Assembly: GCA_030704615.1 (NCBI GenBank)
Contig: CM060734.1
Coordinates: 15,252,001-15,316,000 of the forward strand
Reading direction: 5' to 3'
Length of the DNA stretch: 64,000 nucleotides
Origin: Takakia lepidozioides
Lineage: Eukaryota; Streptophyta; Takakiopsida; Takakiales; Takakiaceae
In this document: positions 40,717 to 54,113 of the stretch, in pieces
Layout of the letters: every line of letters starts with the position of its first letter
Position numbering within the stretch: the stretch's first letter is position 1
Notes under the pieces: model-generated
The model's database searches: none
Told to the model about the DNA's origin: nothing
What the model saw: only the letters and a program-made list of their open reading frames with translations
Position numbers and translations under genes: made by a program

Positions 40717-42787
40717 CCCTACTCCTTTGATGGACCAGTCAACATCCAAGACGAACGGTCTTGAGAAATCTGGTCTTGCCAGGATGGGAGCAACCAACTT
40801 CACCTGTAAGGCAGAAAGGCGTTTTGTGCCTCTGCACTCCAGAAACTTCACATCTTCTTGGTTAGAGTGAACAAGGTACTGCTACTCAGCATATCCTTTG
40901 ACATAGGGCCTATAGTACCCTGTCATGCCCAAGTAGCTTTTGAGAGCAGTGTGGTTTTTGGGCAAGGGAAACCTTTCAATAGCAGCTATCTTATCTGGAT
41001 CAGGCCACGTTCCCTCTTCAGAGATCACATGCCCAAGGAATACCAACTGTAAGTTGGCAAAGTAACACTTGTCCGGATTGAGCCTAAGATTGGCCTTTCT
41101 AACCTTTCTCAGTACTCTCTTTATATGTCCCACGTGATCTCCCCAGTCCTTGCTATGGATATTGACGTCATCTACAAAAACTTTAGCGCAATCTTTGATT
41201 TCTTCTTTGAGCACCCTATTCATTGTTCTCTGAAAGGTAGCAGTGGCATTTTTTAGCCCGAATGGCATGACTAGCCATTCATACAATCCCTTCTTTGTGA
41301 TCACTGCTGTTTTGCTTATGTCTCGGTCGTCCATTTTGATCTGCCAAAAACCAGATTGTAAATCCAGCGCAGAAAACCACTTGGCTTTCCCCAATTGGTT
41401 TAAAACATCCTGAATTAATGGCATAGGGTAAGAGTCCCTTCTGGTTAAATGGTTTACTGGCCTAAAATCACCACAAAAGGTGGAAGGGTAACTGGACACG
41501 ACCATTCTGAACTACTCTCTCTCATCTTGCCTTGTGAGATCAAAGTCTCAATTTGTCCTTGTACCTCATTTTCCTGCCACTCTGATAGGCGGCTGGGACG
41601 ACTTCTGCAAGGGGGAAAGCCTTGAGTATCAATTGTATGTTCCACCTCACTGCAATATCCTAAGTCAGCCTTGCTAAGAGCAAAACATTCCTGATTTGCT
41701 TTTAGTTCTTGCTCCAGCTCTTTTCTTTGTTCTGGAGCGAGCTTTGGGTTGATGTGTAGTCTGGATTTCAGACTTCTCCAACGACTCTCCATTTTCCTCT
41801 TGACTGGTTCTAAACTCTTTCCCTCCACCTGGCTTACAGAGTTAGCTACTCTCTGTCTTTCCTCCTGTGTGACAACTTGATTCCAATCATGGAAATCATC
41901 CTCTATTTCTACGTTGTTGTTCCCTAGTTCTCCATCCCAAGCCTTCTGGTGAGCTTCCTGAATTATAGCGGCAGCAATGCTACGTTGGGTCTCTTCCTGA
42001 AGGAGTTCAGACATCCCTTGGTCTTCGAACAGGTCCATCATCTATTATCTCCTCAACATCCTTCAGTACTGTATCTACCTCCTCACTCTCTTCAGAACCT
42101 CCCATCTCCTCATCCTTAACAGATTTAGAGGTGTCAGAACCTGAGGATCCTTCCTCCGTGTCCTCATACTCTTCCTCTGGCTTTCTTTCTTTCTCCCACA
42201 AGCCTAGGTACTGCTCATCTGACGTCAGGGTTAAGACATTACCTGCTGACGTACTGCCTGCATACCGCACTCTGCTCTCGACCCCTCTATGGCAGGCTGT
42301 TTTGGTAACTGCAGGCTCATTATAATTTATGGTGTGCAAAGGGAAGTGAGAAAAATCCTTTCCTGGCCCATAGCGCACACGAATTGTTTCAGCTTCGGTG
42401 TCAACTACAGCGCCAAACTTTTTGAGAAAGTCTAATCCCAGCAGCATGTGATATGTATCCCACCACCATAAAGGACAAACGATTGGTCAGCTCTCCTACT
42501 TTGACCTTGATGTCCTCAAGTCTGCCCATTGCAGTCTCAAGCACCAGAGGCTACTCTGTAATTACATCCTTACTAGTAATGACAGATCCCATCAGACCAA
42601 GATCCCTTACAGTACTCGCGGATATTACTGAGAGCATGGCACCTGTGTCAATCTGGCCTAATAATTGGTAATCTCCCATTGTAATCATCACATGAAGTGC
42701 CTTTACTTTACCAGTATAAGCATATGAGATTGTGGGTTCAGCGTGTGCTGAGTAAAAAGGTCTTGGTACATCCCTCACAACTTCTAC
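40717..42787 (-). pseudogene. Element C (Ty3/gypsy) protease, RT and start of RNase H
   Basis: From right to left: protease QIDTGAMLSVISAST, the second protease block MLLGLDFLKKFGAVVDTEAE, an acidic linker, a pre-RT region, and RT motifs GDFRPVNHLTRRDSYPMPLI, FSALDLQSGFWQIKMDD, LVMPFGLKNATATFQ and VFVDDVNIHS (VDD at the active site). RNase H onset [18 protein letters not shown] follows at about 40730-40800. Frameshifts occur near 42010-42040, 41490 and 40870. The protein differs clearly from family A RT. The remaining pol was replaced by A3 sequence. Confidence 0.87.
42783..42787. repeat. Target site duplication of A4 (left)
   Basis: TCTAC, repeated exactly at 56686-56690. Confidence 0.9.
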
Positions 42788-43510
42788 TGTCACGGCCCTT
42801 TGCCTTGAGGGCAGGGGGTCGGGACACATGAGGGGCTGCCCCTGTGGTGGGGGCAGCGGCAGCGATAGGTATGGGGGGCTGAAGCACCCTTGAGTGCCCA
42901 AGGCACTCAAGGAGGCGGAGGCGCTCACTAGGTGGAGCCCCGCACACCGGGTTGCGGTGGGGGTGGCTCCACAAGGGGTGGTGGTAGCTTAGCGGGACTT
43001 AGTGGGGGTGGCATAGGACTCACCATGGGGCGGAGACCTCGTGGTGGGAGTCGTGGGAGTCTTGGGACTCATCACGGTCCATAGGGGCCGTGGTGAGTGG
43101 GCCAAGACTCACCGCGACTCATCACCGGGAGTCGAGGGTTTTCGTGGTGGTTCGCCATAAAATGGCATGGCTGGTTGTGAAACCCCCGCGGACAGCTACA
43201 GAAGTATATATAAGGGGAGTAGTACCCCGAGAACGGTGCAAGCCCGTTGGTGACCAAAAACTAGTGAGTAAGCGAGCGAGCCGGAAAGCGACCAAAGAGT
43301 GGGGAGCTGTTCCGGACTGCCATCTACCAAAGGGAATTCCACTAGGCCCAAAGGTGGAGGGTTTAGTGGGAGAGCGAAGGGGGGACCGTTATGTCCCGGT
43401 GAGCAGCCGAAGCTCCAAGTTGGCCGGCGGCCAGGTTGGGAGTCAGGCGCGCGCATCAAAGCGAGTAACTATGACTTGAAGGGGAGCTTACCGAAGTGAG
43501 GTGCGCGACA
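42788..43510 (+). repeat. A4 5' LTR
   Basis: 723 bp, TG...CA, with hairpin and a TATA box near 43204. Confidence 0.93.
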
Positions 43511-43512
43511 CT

Positions 43513-43524
43513 TGGTATCAGAGC
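43513..43524 (+). other. A4 primer-binding site (initiator tRNA-Met)
   Basis: TGGTATCAGAGC, an exact complement to the initiator tRNA-Met 3' end, 2 nt after the LTR. Confidence 0.9.
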
Positions 43525-43565
43525 TTAGAGTTCAGTACGCGATCGTCCTTGGGATTGGCCTCATC

Positions 43566-44758
43566 ATGGGGTCGGGCAAGCCAAAGCGAAAGCGGAACGG
43601 CCCAAAAGATGATGATCCTGGTGAGCCCGATGGGGGCGACGTGTCACCGAGCGGCCGTTTGGAAGCGATGCAGGTTTCCGAAAACGAGGCCGCTCAAGAG
43701 CGGGAGGAATCCGAGGAGTCGGAGCCCGAGGAATCCTGAGAGCTCCGACAACCAACAGATGCCTCCCATGCCGGCAGCCTTTTTGGGAAGGGTTGTTGGC
43801 GCAGTTTGGCGGGACGTTGAAAGACGTGTTGAAGGCGGCTAATGCCACTTCCACTAAGGCAAAGTTTAAGGTGAAGCCTAAGGAACCCGGCACCTTCGAG
43901 GGCGTCCGAAATCGGAAGGCACTCAACACCTGGCTCTTGGAGCTAGAGCAGTACTTCCGGGCGGCCAAGTTGAGTGACGAGGATCGGGTGGAAGTGGCTC
44001 CCACCTATTTGAGGGGCTATGCTCAACAATGGTGGCAGAAACGCCTTCACGACCGAGGTCCAAGCCCGGAAACCTTGAACTGGAGTGGGTTCAAGGAATT
44101 GATGAAGAGACAGTTTGTGCCCCTCAACGCCTGGCTTGCCCGGGACAAGATGAGGAATTTGAAGCAAACAGATGACATTCGGGGATATGTCCAGGCTTTC
44201 AATGTGCTGTTGCTCGAAGTCGCGGACATGGCAGAACCAGAAATGGTCTTCAACTTTGTGGCGGGACTGGCCCCATGGGCCAGGCGGAAGTTGGAGGAGA
44301 AGCCACCCAAGACTTTGAACGAGGCAATTGAGAGGGCTGAATGTTTCTCGGATGTCCCTAGGGGTGAAGACAAGGCCGTACGGAGCTGAACCACAAGAAG
44401 ACCCGGCGGAAGGTGACTCCTTCCGACCGGAAAAGAAGTGGGATAGGCCACGCGGCAACAATGGCACGTGGAAATCGAAGGGAGGGCCTTCACACGTCAA
44501 GGCGGCACCCGGTGCTTCGAAAGGAAAAGCGGGTGGAGCGGCTTATGGCGGACAGAAGGCGACCTTTGATGGAGTGTGTTTCAATTGCGGGAGCCCGGGC
44601 ACATGGCCAAGAAGTGCACGAAGCCCCGACAATTGAACATGACTCGGGCGACCACGGAGTGTCGGAAGATACCATCAGTCGCTTGGTGGAAGCGGTGGTC
44701 GCCAGGACTTGCAAGGTAGGCAAATTTCTTGTGAGTTGTATCAGGAAACTGGCGCCTT
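43566..44758 (+). pseudogene. A4 gag
   Basis: MGSGKPKRKRNG start, early stop after EPEES near 43737 from an indel, then the gag domain in another frame (NTWLLELEQYFRAAKLSDED, LRGYAQQWW) and a damaged knuckle region (CFNCG-SPGTW) where a one-base loss disrupts CCHC. Single-base losses relative to A1 and A2 are frequent. Confidence 0.85.
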
Positions 44759-47700
44759 ACGTAAAGGGAGTCAGTTATTGTTCGTGGATGGGATAATATC
44801 CGGAACTAACGTGTCGTTGTTGGTGGACACAGGAGCGTCGCACTCCTTCATGACACCGGCAACGGCACAAAAGCTGGGACTCCCGACAAGTGACGTGGGG
44901 CCTCTATTGAGGTGCGTTCTGCCAAAGGAGAACCGCAGTTGGCGACAGGTTGGCGTTGATGTTCCTCTTCAACTGGGGAGTTGGGAGGGACGTGAGAACT
45001 TCACCATCTGCGAGATCGATGGAGTGGATCTCATTTTGGGGATGACCTTTTTGAGCAAATCCGGAGCGGTCATAGATGGCCGCAAGAGAGTAGTCACGCT
45101 GCCATGTGGAATGGTGGCGAGGTCTTACGAGTGTCGGAAACGCCCAAACCGTGGGAGGGCGAATAAACCTTCTGTCAGCAAGGAGTGGGCCGTGGAGGAG
45201 GCACACGAGCCCCAGTTTTTGCTTTACATTAGAGAAGTGAAGGGAGAAGGCGATGGGAGCCGAGCCCAGATTGGATCAAGGGGATTTTGGAGAAATACCA
45301 GGATGTGATGCCGGAGGATTTACCAAGCGGCTTGCCACCGCGAAGAGGAGTTGACCACAAGATTGAGGTGATACCGGGATCGGAACCGCCTGCCAAGGCG
45401 CCCTACCGGTTGAGCCACAGAGAGTTGGTCGAGCTGAAGACTCAGCTCAAGGATCTAATGTCAAAGGGGTACATCCGGCCGAGTAAGTCACCTTACGGAG
45501 CCCCGGTGCTATTTGCAGACAAGAAGGATGGGACGCTGCGGATGTGTGTCGATTACAGGCTCTGAATAAGGTGACTATCAAAAACCGGTACCCTTTGCCA
45601 AGGATCGACGACCTCTTCGATCGGTTGGCAGGAGCGAAGTATTTCAGCCGGATCGACTTGCGCTCCGGCTATCATCAAATTCGGGTGGCGGAAGGAGATG
45701 AGGAGAAGACCGCGTGCAGGACAAGGTATGGTTCATATGAGTTCTTGGTGATGCCTTTTGGGCTCACCAATGCACCAGCGACATTTAGCACGCTGATGAA
45801 CAGCCTTTTCCAGGAGTGGTTGGATGACTTTGTGATCGTGTACATCGACGACATCTTGGTGTACTCGAAAACAAAGGAGGAGCACCTGGAGCACCTCAAA
45901 AGGGTGTTCCAAAAATTGCGGAAGGGAAGCTGTATGCCAAAGCTTCAAAGTGCGAATTCGGGGTCACAAAAGTGGAGTTCCTGGGGCATGTGATTACACA
46001 GGATGGGATCAAAATGGATGACAGAAAGGTGAGGGCGATCTTGGACTGGGCCTCCGACTTCGGTCCCGGGAGTGCGATCCTTCCTAGGACTCGCCTCCTA
46101 TTACCGGAAGTATGTGAGAAATTTCGCCAAGATCGCGGGGCCGCTGTCGACCTTCTGTGTAAATCCAAAGTCTGGGTATGGAACACCTTTTGTGGCCAAG
46201 CTTTTGCTGAATTGAAGCAGCGGATGGCGGAAGCTCCAGTCTTGAAAATCCCGGAGTTCGATCGTCCGTTTGAGATTCATACAGATGCGTCGGACTTCGC
46301 GATTGGGGTGTACTTATGCAAGATGGACGTCCAGTGGCTTACGAAAGTAAGAAACTGAATGAAGTGGAGCGACGGTGGCCGACGCACGAAAAGAGATGAA
46401 GGCGGTGGTGCATGTCTTGAGCTTTGGCGCCACTATGTTGGTTCCAACCCAGTGAAGGTGTTCACGGACAATGTCACGGTGAAGTATTTTGCCACGCAGC
46501 CCAAGTTGTCCCCAAAACAACTTAGGTGGCAAGATACTTTGGCGGTGTTCGACGTGGATATCCAGTACAAACCGGGACGGACAACGTGGTGGCCGATGCT
46601 TTAAGTAGAAAGCAGCAGCTTGTTGGTGTACAAGGGCGAGACGGCGCTCCAAAGGAAGATCCGGAAGGCTTGCCGGAAGGATGAGCTGGCGAAGTCCGTG
46701 ATGCAGGACTTGAGGATGGGGGTTAAATCGCAGTTCCACTTGCAAAATGGACTGCTCCGGTATAAGCAAAAGCGTCTCTACGTGCCGAAGGGAGGGATCA
46801 GAGATAGCCTCTTGAGAGAATGCCATGATAGCCCGCTTGCGGGCCACGGCGGAGCCAAGCGCACTGCGGCACTCTTGAAGAAAGAGTATTTCTGGCCCAA
46901 ACTGAGGGAGGAGGCAGAGGAGTATGTCAAGACATGCACCACATGCCAACAAAACCGGAGCGAGTACAAAAAGCAAGCGGGGCTGTTACAACCCTTGCCG
47001 ATTTCCAGAGGGGACTTGGGAAAGCGTCTCGATGGATTTCATGACTGCTATGCCGCTGTCAAAAGGATTCGATGCAATCATGGTGGTGGTGGATAGGTTC
47101 AGTAAAATGGGCCATTTCATCCCCACCAAGGAGACGGCAACGGCGCAGGAGACAGGGCGACTTTACTTCGCCCACGTCTTAAAGCATCATGGAGTCCCGA
47201 AGGATATTGTCTCGGACCGCGATCCAAAGTTTACGAGTAAATTTTGGAGGGCACTTTGGAAGAAGATGGGGACGAGGCTGAAGATGAGCACCGCCTTCCG
47301 ACCTACGACGACGGCCAAACGAAAGAGTGAATTCCGTAGTGAAGCAGATCTTGCGGAATTACGTGTCGGCAGACCAAACAGACTGGGTGGAACACTTAGA
47401 CGCGGCAGAGTTCTTTATAATAACACAGAACACTCCGCAACGGGAGTTTCCCCTTTCGTATTGGTCTATGGAAAAGCACCTCTGGTGCCGACAAGTTGGG
47501 CCGCCCAGGACGTTGAGGAACCGGCAGTAGCGGCGGTACTGGAAGAACGCGAGCGTTTGTTGAAGCTCGCAAAGTACAACATTGCCAAAGCTAGGAAACG
47601 GTATGAAAGGCAGGCGAATCGGAAGCGGAGGGAAGTGAAGTTTGAGGCAGGCACAGAGGTCTGGTTGAACATCAAGAATTTCCGACTACCTCCGGAAGTG

Positions 47701-47907
47701 AGTCCGAAATTCGTACCTCCGTATGCGGGACCCTTTCGCATTCGGAAGGTTATGAATGAGGATGTGTATGAATTGGAGCTGCCGGCAAACAGCAAGGTGC
47801 ACCCAGTATTCCATGTCTCCCTTTTGAAGCCTTACTTCAAAGATGAAGCGCGTCCGAATCGGCATCAAGTGTTGCGTCCGCCACCTATGCTGTTGGATCA
47901 TGAAAAT
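44759..47907 (+). pseudogene. A4 pol up to the A5 insertion
   Basis: Protease VDTGASHSFM near 44823, RT with YIDD near 45840-45851, RNase H HTDASDF near 46280, HHCC finger, and DDE core (MDFMTAMPL, VSDRDPKF, then a damaged TTAKRKSEF where the Glu motif is frame-shifted). It ends at PPPMLLDHEN where A5 begins. About nine frame changes, mostly single-base indels. Confidence 0.88.
47903..47907. repeat. Target site duplication of A5 (left)
   Basis: AAAAT, repeated exactly at 54850-54854. Confidence 0.9.
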
Positions 47908-48632
47908 TGTCGCGCACCTCCCTTCGGTAAGCTCCCCTTCACGTCGTAGTTACTCGCTTTGATGCACCTGACTCCCAACCTGGCCGCCGGGCCAACTTGG
48001 AGCTTCGGCTGCTCACCGGGACATAACGGTCCCCCTTCGCTCTCCCACTAAACCCTCCACCTCTTTGGGCCTAGTGGAATTCCCTTTGATAGATGGCAGT
48101 CCGGAACAGCTCCCCACTCTTTGGTCGCTTCCGCTCGCTCGCTTACTCACTCGTTTTTTGGTCACCAACGGGCTTGCACCGTTCTCGGGGTCACTACTCC
48201 CTTATATATACTTCTGTAGCTGTCCGCGGGGGTTTCACAACCAGCCATGCCATTTTATGGCGAACCACCACGAAAACCCTCGACTCCCGGTGATGAGTCG
48301 CGGTGAGTCTTGGCCCACTCACCACGGCCCCTATGGACCGTGATGAGTCCCAAGACTCCCCACGACTCCCACCACGAGGTCTCCGCCCCCATGGTGAGTC
48401 CTATGCCACCCCCACTAAGTCCCGCTAAGCTACCACCACCCCTTGTGGAGCCACCCCCACCGCAACCCGGTGTGCGGGGCTCCACCTAGTGAGCGCCGCC
48501 CTCCGCCTCCTGAGTGCCTTGGGCACTCAAGGGTGCTTCAGCCCCCCATACCTATCGCTGCCGCTGCCCCCCACACAGGGGCAGCCCCTCATGTGTCCCG
48601 ACCCCCTGCCCTCAAGGCAAAGGGCCGCGACA
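47908..48632 (-). repeat. A5 3' LTR
   Basis: 725 bp, TG...CA. It differs from the 5' LTR by a small number of substitutions and short indels. Confidence 0.93.
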
Positions 48633-49480
48633 CACACCCCTACCAACAGGGAGTCGATGTCCTCATCGACTTGTCCATTTTGTAGAAACGAACATCCAAG
48701 TTGTGGCGTCCCACATCAAGGAGTTTGTTTCCGCACCATGGCGTCCCATGGCAAAGAACCAAACCCCACACTTGACTCTACTCTCCACTAGCTAGTTCGG
48801 CCGACTTCCTCCAAGTCCCGGCCAAGGGTTGGAGCCTCTCCAGCTCCTCCCAGTGCACTCTTCTTGGCCTACTTCAAGGCCAAGGAACGATCCTCCCGAG
48901 GATCGAATCGCCTTACTGCAACAACATTGCTTGCGACCGCTCATGATGCCGCTTTTGGCATCACCTTGAGCAAGGGTTCACCTGGAACCCTCTTTGACTA
49001 GGAAGATAACCTTGAACCAACCGTGCGCCCCAATCACTACAATTGGGTCCGCCTTGGAATGCTGGCCTGAGGTACGGGAACACGCCGAAGCGCACTACGA
49101 CTTCGTCCCGAGGCTACACGATTATAGTACGTGAACGGAAGCACGTAGCTTCCGCGTTAGCCCGCACTACAAGGCAACCCCTCGGTAGCGCAGTTTATAG
49201 TACGCGCACCGCCCAGGTGCGCACTAGTACGTGAACTCCCAAAGAAGGCGCAAGTTTCCTTGCCCCTCGGATGGGGGTCACCCGATTTCGGCACTGCACA
49301 AACACACGATTAACCCAATTTACCTCTCCCACTTTTATAAGCTAGCATGCATTCTACACACTAGCCAACCATACCATGCATCACCATTCCAACAAAAATA
49401 GGACGCACAACATTTGAAATCCATTTCATTTATAGCACGTTTTGTACAATACAGTTTTTGCAATCGGATTCCTAAGCTAG
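48633..49480 (-). other. A5 3' noncoding region
   Basis: Family A 3' noncoding sequence with polypurine tract beside the LTR and the GGAAGC/GCTTCC hairpin; no ORF. Confidence 0.8.
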
Positions 49481-52400
49481 CTAAACCGGGCTAAGCATGC
49501 ATTTCCTCCCCCACGCTCCAAGGTTGATGTCCCCATCAACGCTTCTTCGCTTTTGAGGTCGCCCTTCGAAAGCTGCAACCGCCTCGGATGCGTTTCCCAT
49601 TTCTGAGGCACGCACCCAAGATGCCTCCACATGATGATAGCCCTTCCATTTGACGAGATACTCCGTTTCTCGGTTCCTGAACCTCCTCGACTTAAGTATT
49701 GCCTCCACCTCGTACTCAGGTTCATTTTCATGATCCAACAGCATAGGTGGCGGACGCAAACTTGATGCCGATTCGGACGCGCTTCATCTTTGAAGTAAGG
49801 CTTCAAAAGGGAGACATGGAATACTGGGTGCACCTTGCTGTTTGCCGGCAGCTCCAATTCATACACATCCTCATTCATAACCTTCCGAATGCGAAAGGTC
49901 CCGCATACGGAGGTACGAACTTCGGACTCACTTCCGGAGGTAGTCGGAAATTCTTGATGTTCAACCAGACCTCTGTGCCTGCCTCAAACTTCACTTCCCT
50001 CCGCTTCCGATTCGCCTGCCTTTCATACCGTTTCCTAGCTTTGGCAATGTTGTACTTTGCGAGCTTCAACAAACGCTCGCGTTCTTCCAGTACCGCCGCT
50101 ACTGCCGGTTCCTCAACGTCCTGGGGCGGCCCAACTTGTCGGCACCAGAGGTGCTTTTCCATAGACCAATACGAAAGGGGAAACTCCCGTTGCGGAGTGT
50201 TCTGTGTTATTATAACAAGAACTCTGCCCGCGTCTAAGTGTTCCACCCAGTCTGATTGGTCTGCCGACACGTAATTCCGCAAGATTGCTTCACTACGGAA
50301 TTCACTCTTTCCGTTGGGCCGTCGTCGTAGGTCGGAAGGCGGTGCTCATCTTCAGCCTCGTCCCCATCTTCTTCCAAAGTGCCCTCCAAAATTTACTCGT
50401 AAACTTTGGATCGCGGTCCGAGACAATATCCTTCGGGACTCCATGATGCTTTAAGACGTGGGCGAAGTAAAGTCGCCCTGTCTCCTGCGCCGTTGCCGTC
50501 TCCTTGGTGGGGATGAAATGGCCCATTTTACTGAACCTATCCACCCACCACCATGATTGCATCGAATCCTTTTGACAGCGGCATAGCAGTCATGAAATCC
50601 ATCGAGACGCTTTCCCAAGTCCCCTCTGGAATCGGCAAGGGTTGTAACAGCCCCGCTTGCTTTTTGTACTCGCTCCGGTTTTGTTGGCATGTGGTGCATG
50701 TCTTGACATACTCCCTCCCCTCCTCCCTCAGTTTGGGCCAGAAATACTCTTTCTTCAAGAGTGCCGCAGTGCGCTTGGCTCCCCGTGGCCCGCAAGCGGG
50801 CTATCATGGCATTCTCTCAAGAGGCTATCTTTGATCCCTCCCTTCGGCACGTAGAGACGCTTTTGCTTATACCGGAGCAGTCCATTTTTGCAAGTGGAAC
50901 TGCGATTTAACCCCCTCCTCAAGTCCTGCATCACACGGACTTCGCCAGCTCATCCTTCCGGCAAGCCTTCCGGATCTTCCTTTGGAGCGCCGTCTCGCCC
51001 TTGTACACCAACAAGAGCTGCTGCTTTCTACTTAAAGCATCGGCCACCACTTTTTCTCGTCGTCCCGGTTTGTACTGGATATCCACGTCGAACACCGCCA
51101 AAGTATCTTGCCACCTAAGTTGTTTTGGGGACAACTTGGGCTGCGTGGCAAAATACTTCACCGTGACATTGTCCGTGAACACCTTCACTGGGTTGGAACC
51201 AACATAGTGGCGCCAAAGCTCAAGACAGTGCACCACCGCCTTCATCTCTTTCTCGTGCGTCGGCCACCGTCGCTCCACTTCATTCAGTTTCTTACTTTCG
51301 TAAGCCACTGGACGTCCATCTTGCATCAGTACACCACCAATCGCGAAGTCCGACGCATCTGTATATATCTCAAACGGACGATCGAACTCCGGGATTTTCA
51401 AGACTGGAGCTTCCGCCATCCGCTGCTTCAATTCAGCAAAAGCTTGGCCACAAAAGGTGTTCCATGCCCAACTTTAGATTTACAGAAGGTCTGACAGCGG
51501 CCCCGCGATTTTGGCGAAATTTCTCACATACTTCCGGTAATAGGAGGCGAGTCCTAGGAAGGATCGCACTCCCGGGACCAAAGTCGGAGGCTCCCAGTCC
51601 AAAATTGCCCTCACCTTCTGTCATCCATTTTGATCCCATCCTGTGTAATCACATGCCCCAGGAACTCCACTTTTGTGACCCCGAATTCGCACTTTGAAGC
51701 TTTGGCATACAGCTTCCCTTCTCGCAATTTCTGGAACACCCTTTTGAGGTGCTCCAGGTGCTCCTCCTTTGTTTTCGAAATACACCAAGATGTAGTCGAT
51801 GTTAACAGATCACAAAGTCATCCAACCTCCTGGCAAAGGCTGTTGTTCATCAGCGTGCTAAGGTCGCCAGGTGCATTAGTGAGCCCAAAAAGCTCACCAA
51901 GAACTCATATGAACCATACCTTGTCCTGCACGCGTCTTCTCCTCATCTCCTTCCGCCACCCGAATTTGATGATAGCCGGAGCGCAAGTCGATCCGGCTGA
52001 AAATACTTTGCTCCTGCCCAACCAGTCGAAAAGGTCGTCGATCCTTGGCAAAGCGGTACCGGTTTTTAATAGTCACCTTATTCAAAGCCCTGTAATCGAC
52101 ACACATCCGCAGCGTCCCATCCTTCTTGTCTGCGAATAGCACCGGGGCTCCGTAAGGTGACTTACTCGCCGGATGTACCCCCTTGACATTAGATCCTTGA
52201 GCTGAGTCTTCAGCCGACCAACTCCCTGTGGCTCAACCGGTAGGGTGCCTTGGCAGGTGGTTCCGATCCCGGTATCACCTCAATCTGTGGACTCCTCTTC
52301 GCAGTGGCAAGCCGCTTGGTAAATCCTCCGGCAACACATCCTGGTATTTCTCCAAGATCCCCTTGATCCAATCTAGGCTTGGCTTCCCATCGCCTTCTCC

Positions 52401-52906
52401 CTTCATTCTCTAATGTAAAGCAAAAATTGGGGCTTGTGTGCCTCCTCCACGGCCCACCCCTTGCTGACAGAAGGTTTATTCGCCCTCCCACGGATTTGGG
52501 CGTTTCGACACTTGTAAAACCTCGCCACCATTCCCACATGGCAGCGTGACCACTCTCTTGCGGCCATCTGTGACCGCTCCGGATTTGCTCAAAAAGGTCA
52601 TCCCCAAAATGAGATCCACTCCATTGATCTCGCAGATGGTGAAGTTCTCACGTCCCTCCCAACTCCCAGTTGAAGAGGAACATCAAACGCCAACCTTGTC
52701 GCCAACTGTGGTTCTCCTTTGGCAGAACGCCACCTCAATAGAGGCCCCCACGTCACTTGTCGGGAGTCCAACTTTCGCGCCGTCGCCGGTGTCATGAAGG
52801 AGTGCGACGCTCCTGTGTCCACAACAACGACACGTTAGTTCCGGATATTATCCCATCACGAACAATAACTGACTCCCTTTACGCAGGGCGCCAGTTTCCT
52901 GATACA
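49481..52906 (-). pseudogene. A5 pol: protease, RT, RNase H, integrase, chromodomain
   Basis: Chromodomain EYEVEAILKSRRF at about 49600-49720; integrase core MDFMTAMPL and VSDRDPKF; HHCC finger damaged (GPRGPQAG side); RNase [12 protein letters not shown] with KPGRREKVVADALSRK (extra residues); RT fragments [15 protein letters not shown] and [15 protein letters not shown]; protease MDTGASHSFM. The YIDD region near 51790-51810 is scrambled by several indels. More than ten frameshifts; no working protein. Confidence 0.87.
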
Positions 52907-54058
52907 ACTCACAAGAATAGTTGTCTACCTTGCAAGTCCTGGCAACCACCGCTTCCACCAAGCGACTGATGGTATCTTCCGACAGCTCCGTGGTTGCCCG
53001 AGTCATGTTCAATTGACGAGGTTTTGTGCACTTCTTGGCCATGTGCCCGGAATTGAAACACATTCCATCAAAGGTCGCCTTCTATCCGCCGTAAGCCGCT
53101 CCACCCACTTTTCCTTCGAAGCACCGGGGGTGCCGCTTAACGTGTGAAGGTCTCCCTTCGATTACCACGTGCCATTGTCGCCGCGTGGCCTATCCCACTT
53201 CTTTTCCGGTCGGAAGGAGTCACCTTCCCGCCGGGTCTTCTTGTGGTTCAGCTCCGTACGGCCTTGTCTCTCACCCTAGGACATCCGAGAACATTCAGCC
53301 CTCTCAATTGCCTCGTTCAACGTCGTGGGTGGCCTTCTCCTCCAACTTCCGCCCCTGGCCCATGGGGCAGGCCCGCCACAAAGTTGAAGACCATTTCTGG
53401 TTCTGCCATGTCCGCGACTTCGAGCAACAGCACATTGAAAGCCTGGACATACCCCTGAATATCATCTGTTTGCTTCAAATTCCTCATCTGGTTCCCGGGC
53501 AAGCCAGGATGCGTTGAGGGCACAAACTGTCTCTTCATCAATTCCTTGAACCCACTCCAGTTCAAGGTTTCCGGGCTTGGCCTCGGTCGTCGTGAAGGCG
53601 TTTCTGCCACCCATTGTTGAGCATAGCCCTCAAATAGGGGGGAGCCACTTCCACCCGATCCTCGTCACTCAACTTGGCCGCCCGGAAGTACTGCTCTAGC
53701 TCCAGGAGCCAGGTGTTGAGTGCCTTCCGATTTCGAACGCCCTCGAAGGTGCCGGTTCCTTAGGCTTCACCTTAAACTTTGCCTTAGTGGAATGGCATTA
53801 GCCGCCTTCAACACGTCTTTCAACGTCCCGCCAAACTGCGCCAACAACCCTTCCCAAAAGGCATCTCTTGGTTTGTCGGAGCTCTCAAGGATTCCGGGCT
53901 CCGACTCCTCGGATTCCTCCCGCTCTTGAGCGGCCTCGTTTTCGGAAACATTCATCGCTTCCTCAAACGGCCGCCTCGGTGACACGTCGCCCCATCGGGC
54001 TCACCAGGATCATCATCTTTTGGGCCGTTCCGCTTTCGCTTCGGCTGCCCGAACCCAT
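52907..54058 (-). pseudogene. A5 gag
   Basis: ATG at 54058, gag domain blocks FKELMKRQFVPS and VQAFNVLLLEVADMAEPEMV, and a knuckle with a deletion (CFN-SGHMAKKC, second Cys and Gly-Glu lost near 53048). Several frameshifts. Confidence 0.83.
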
Positions 54059-54099
54059 GATGAGGCCAATCCCAAGGATGATCGCGTACTGAACTCTAG

Positions 54100-54111
54100 G
54101 CTCTGATACCA
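54100..54111 (-). other. A5 primer-binding site (initiator tRNA-Met)
   Basis: TGGTATCAGAGC on the minus strand, exact, 2 nt from the 5' LTR. Confidence 0.9.
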
Positions 54112-54113
54112 AT

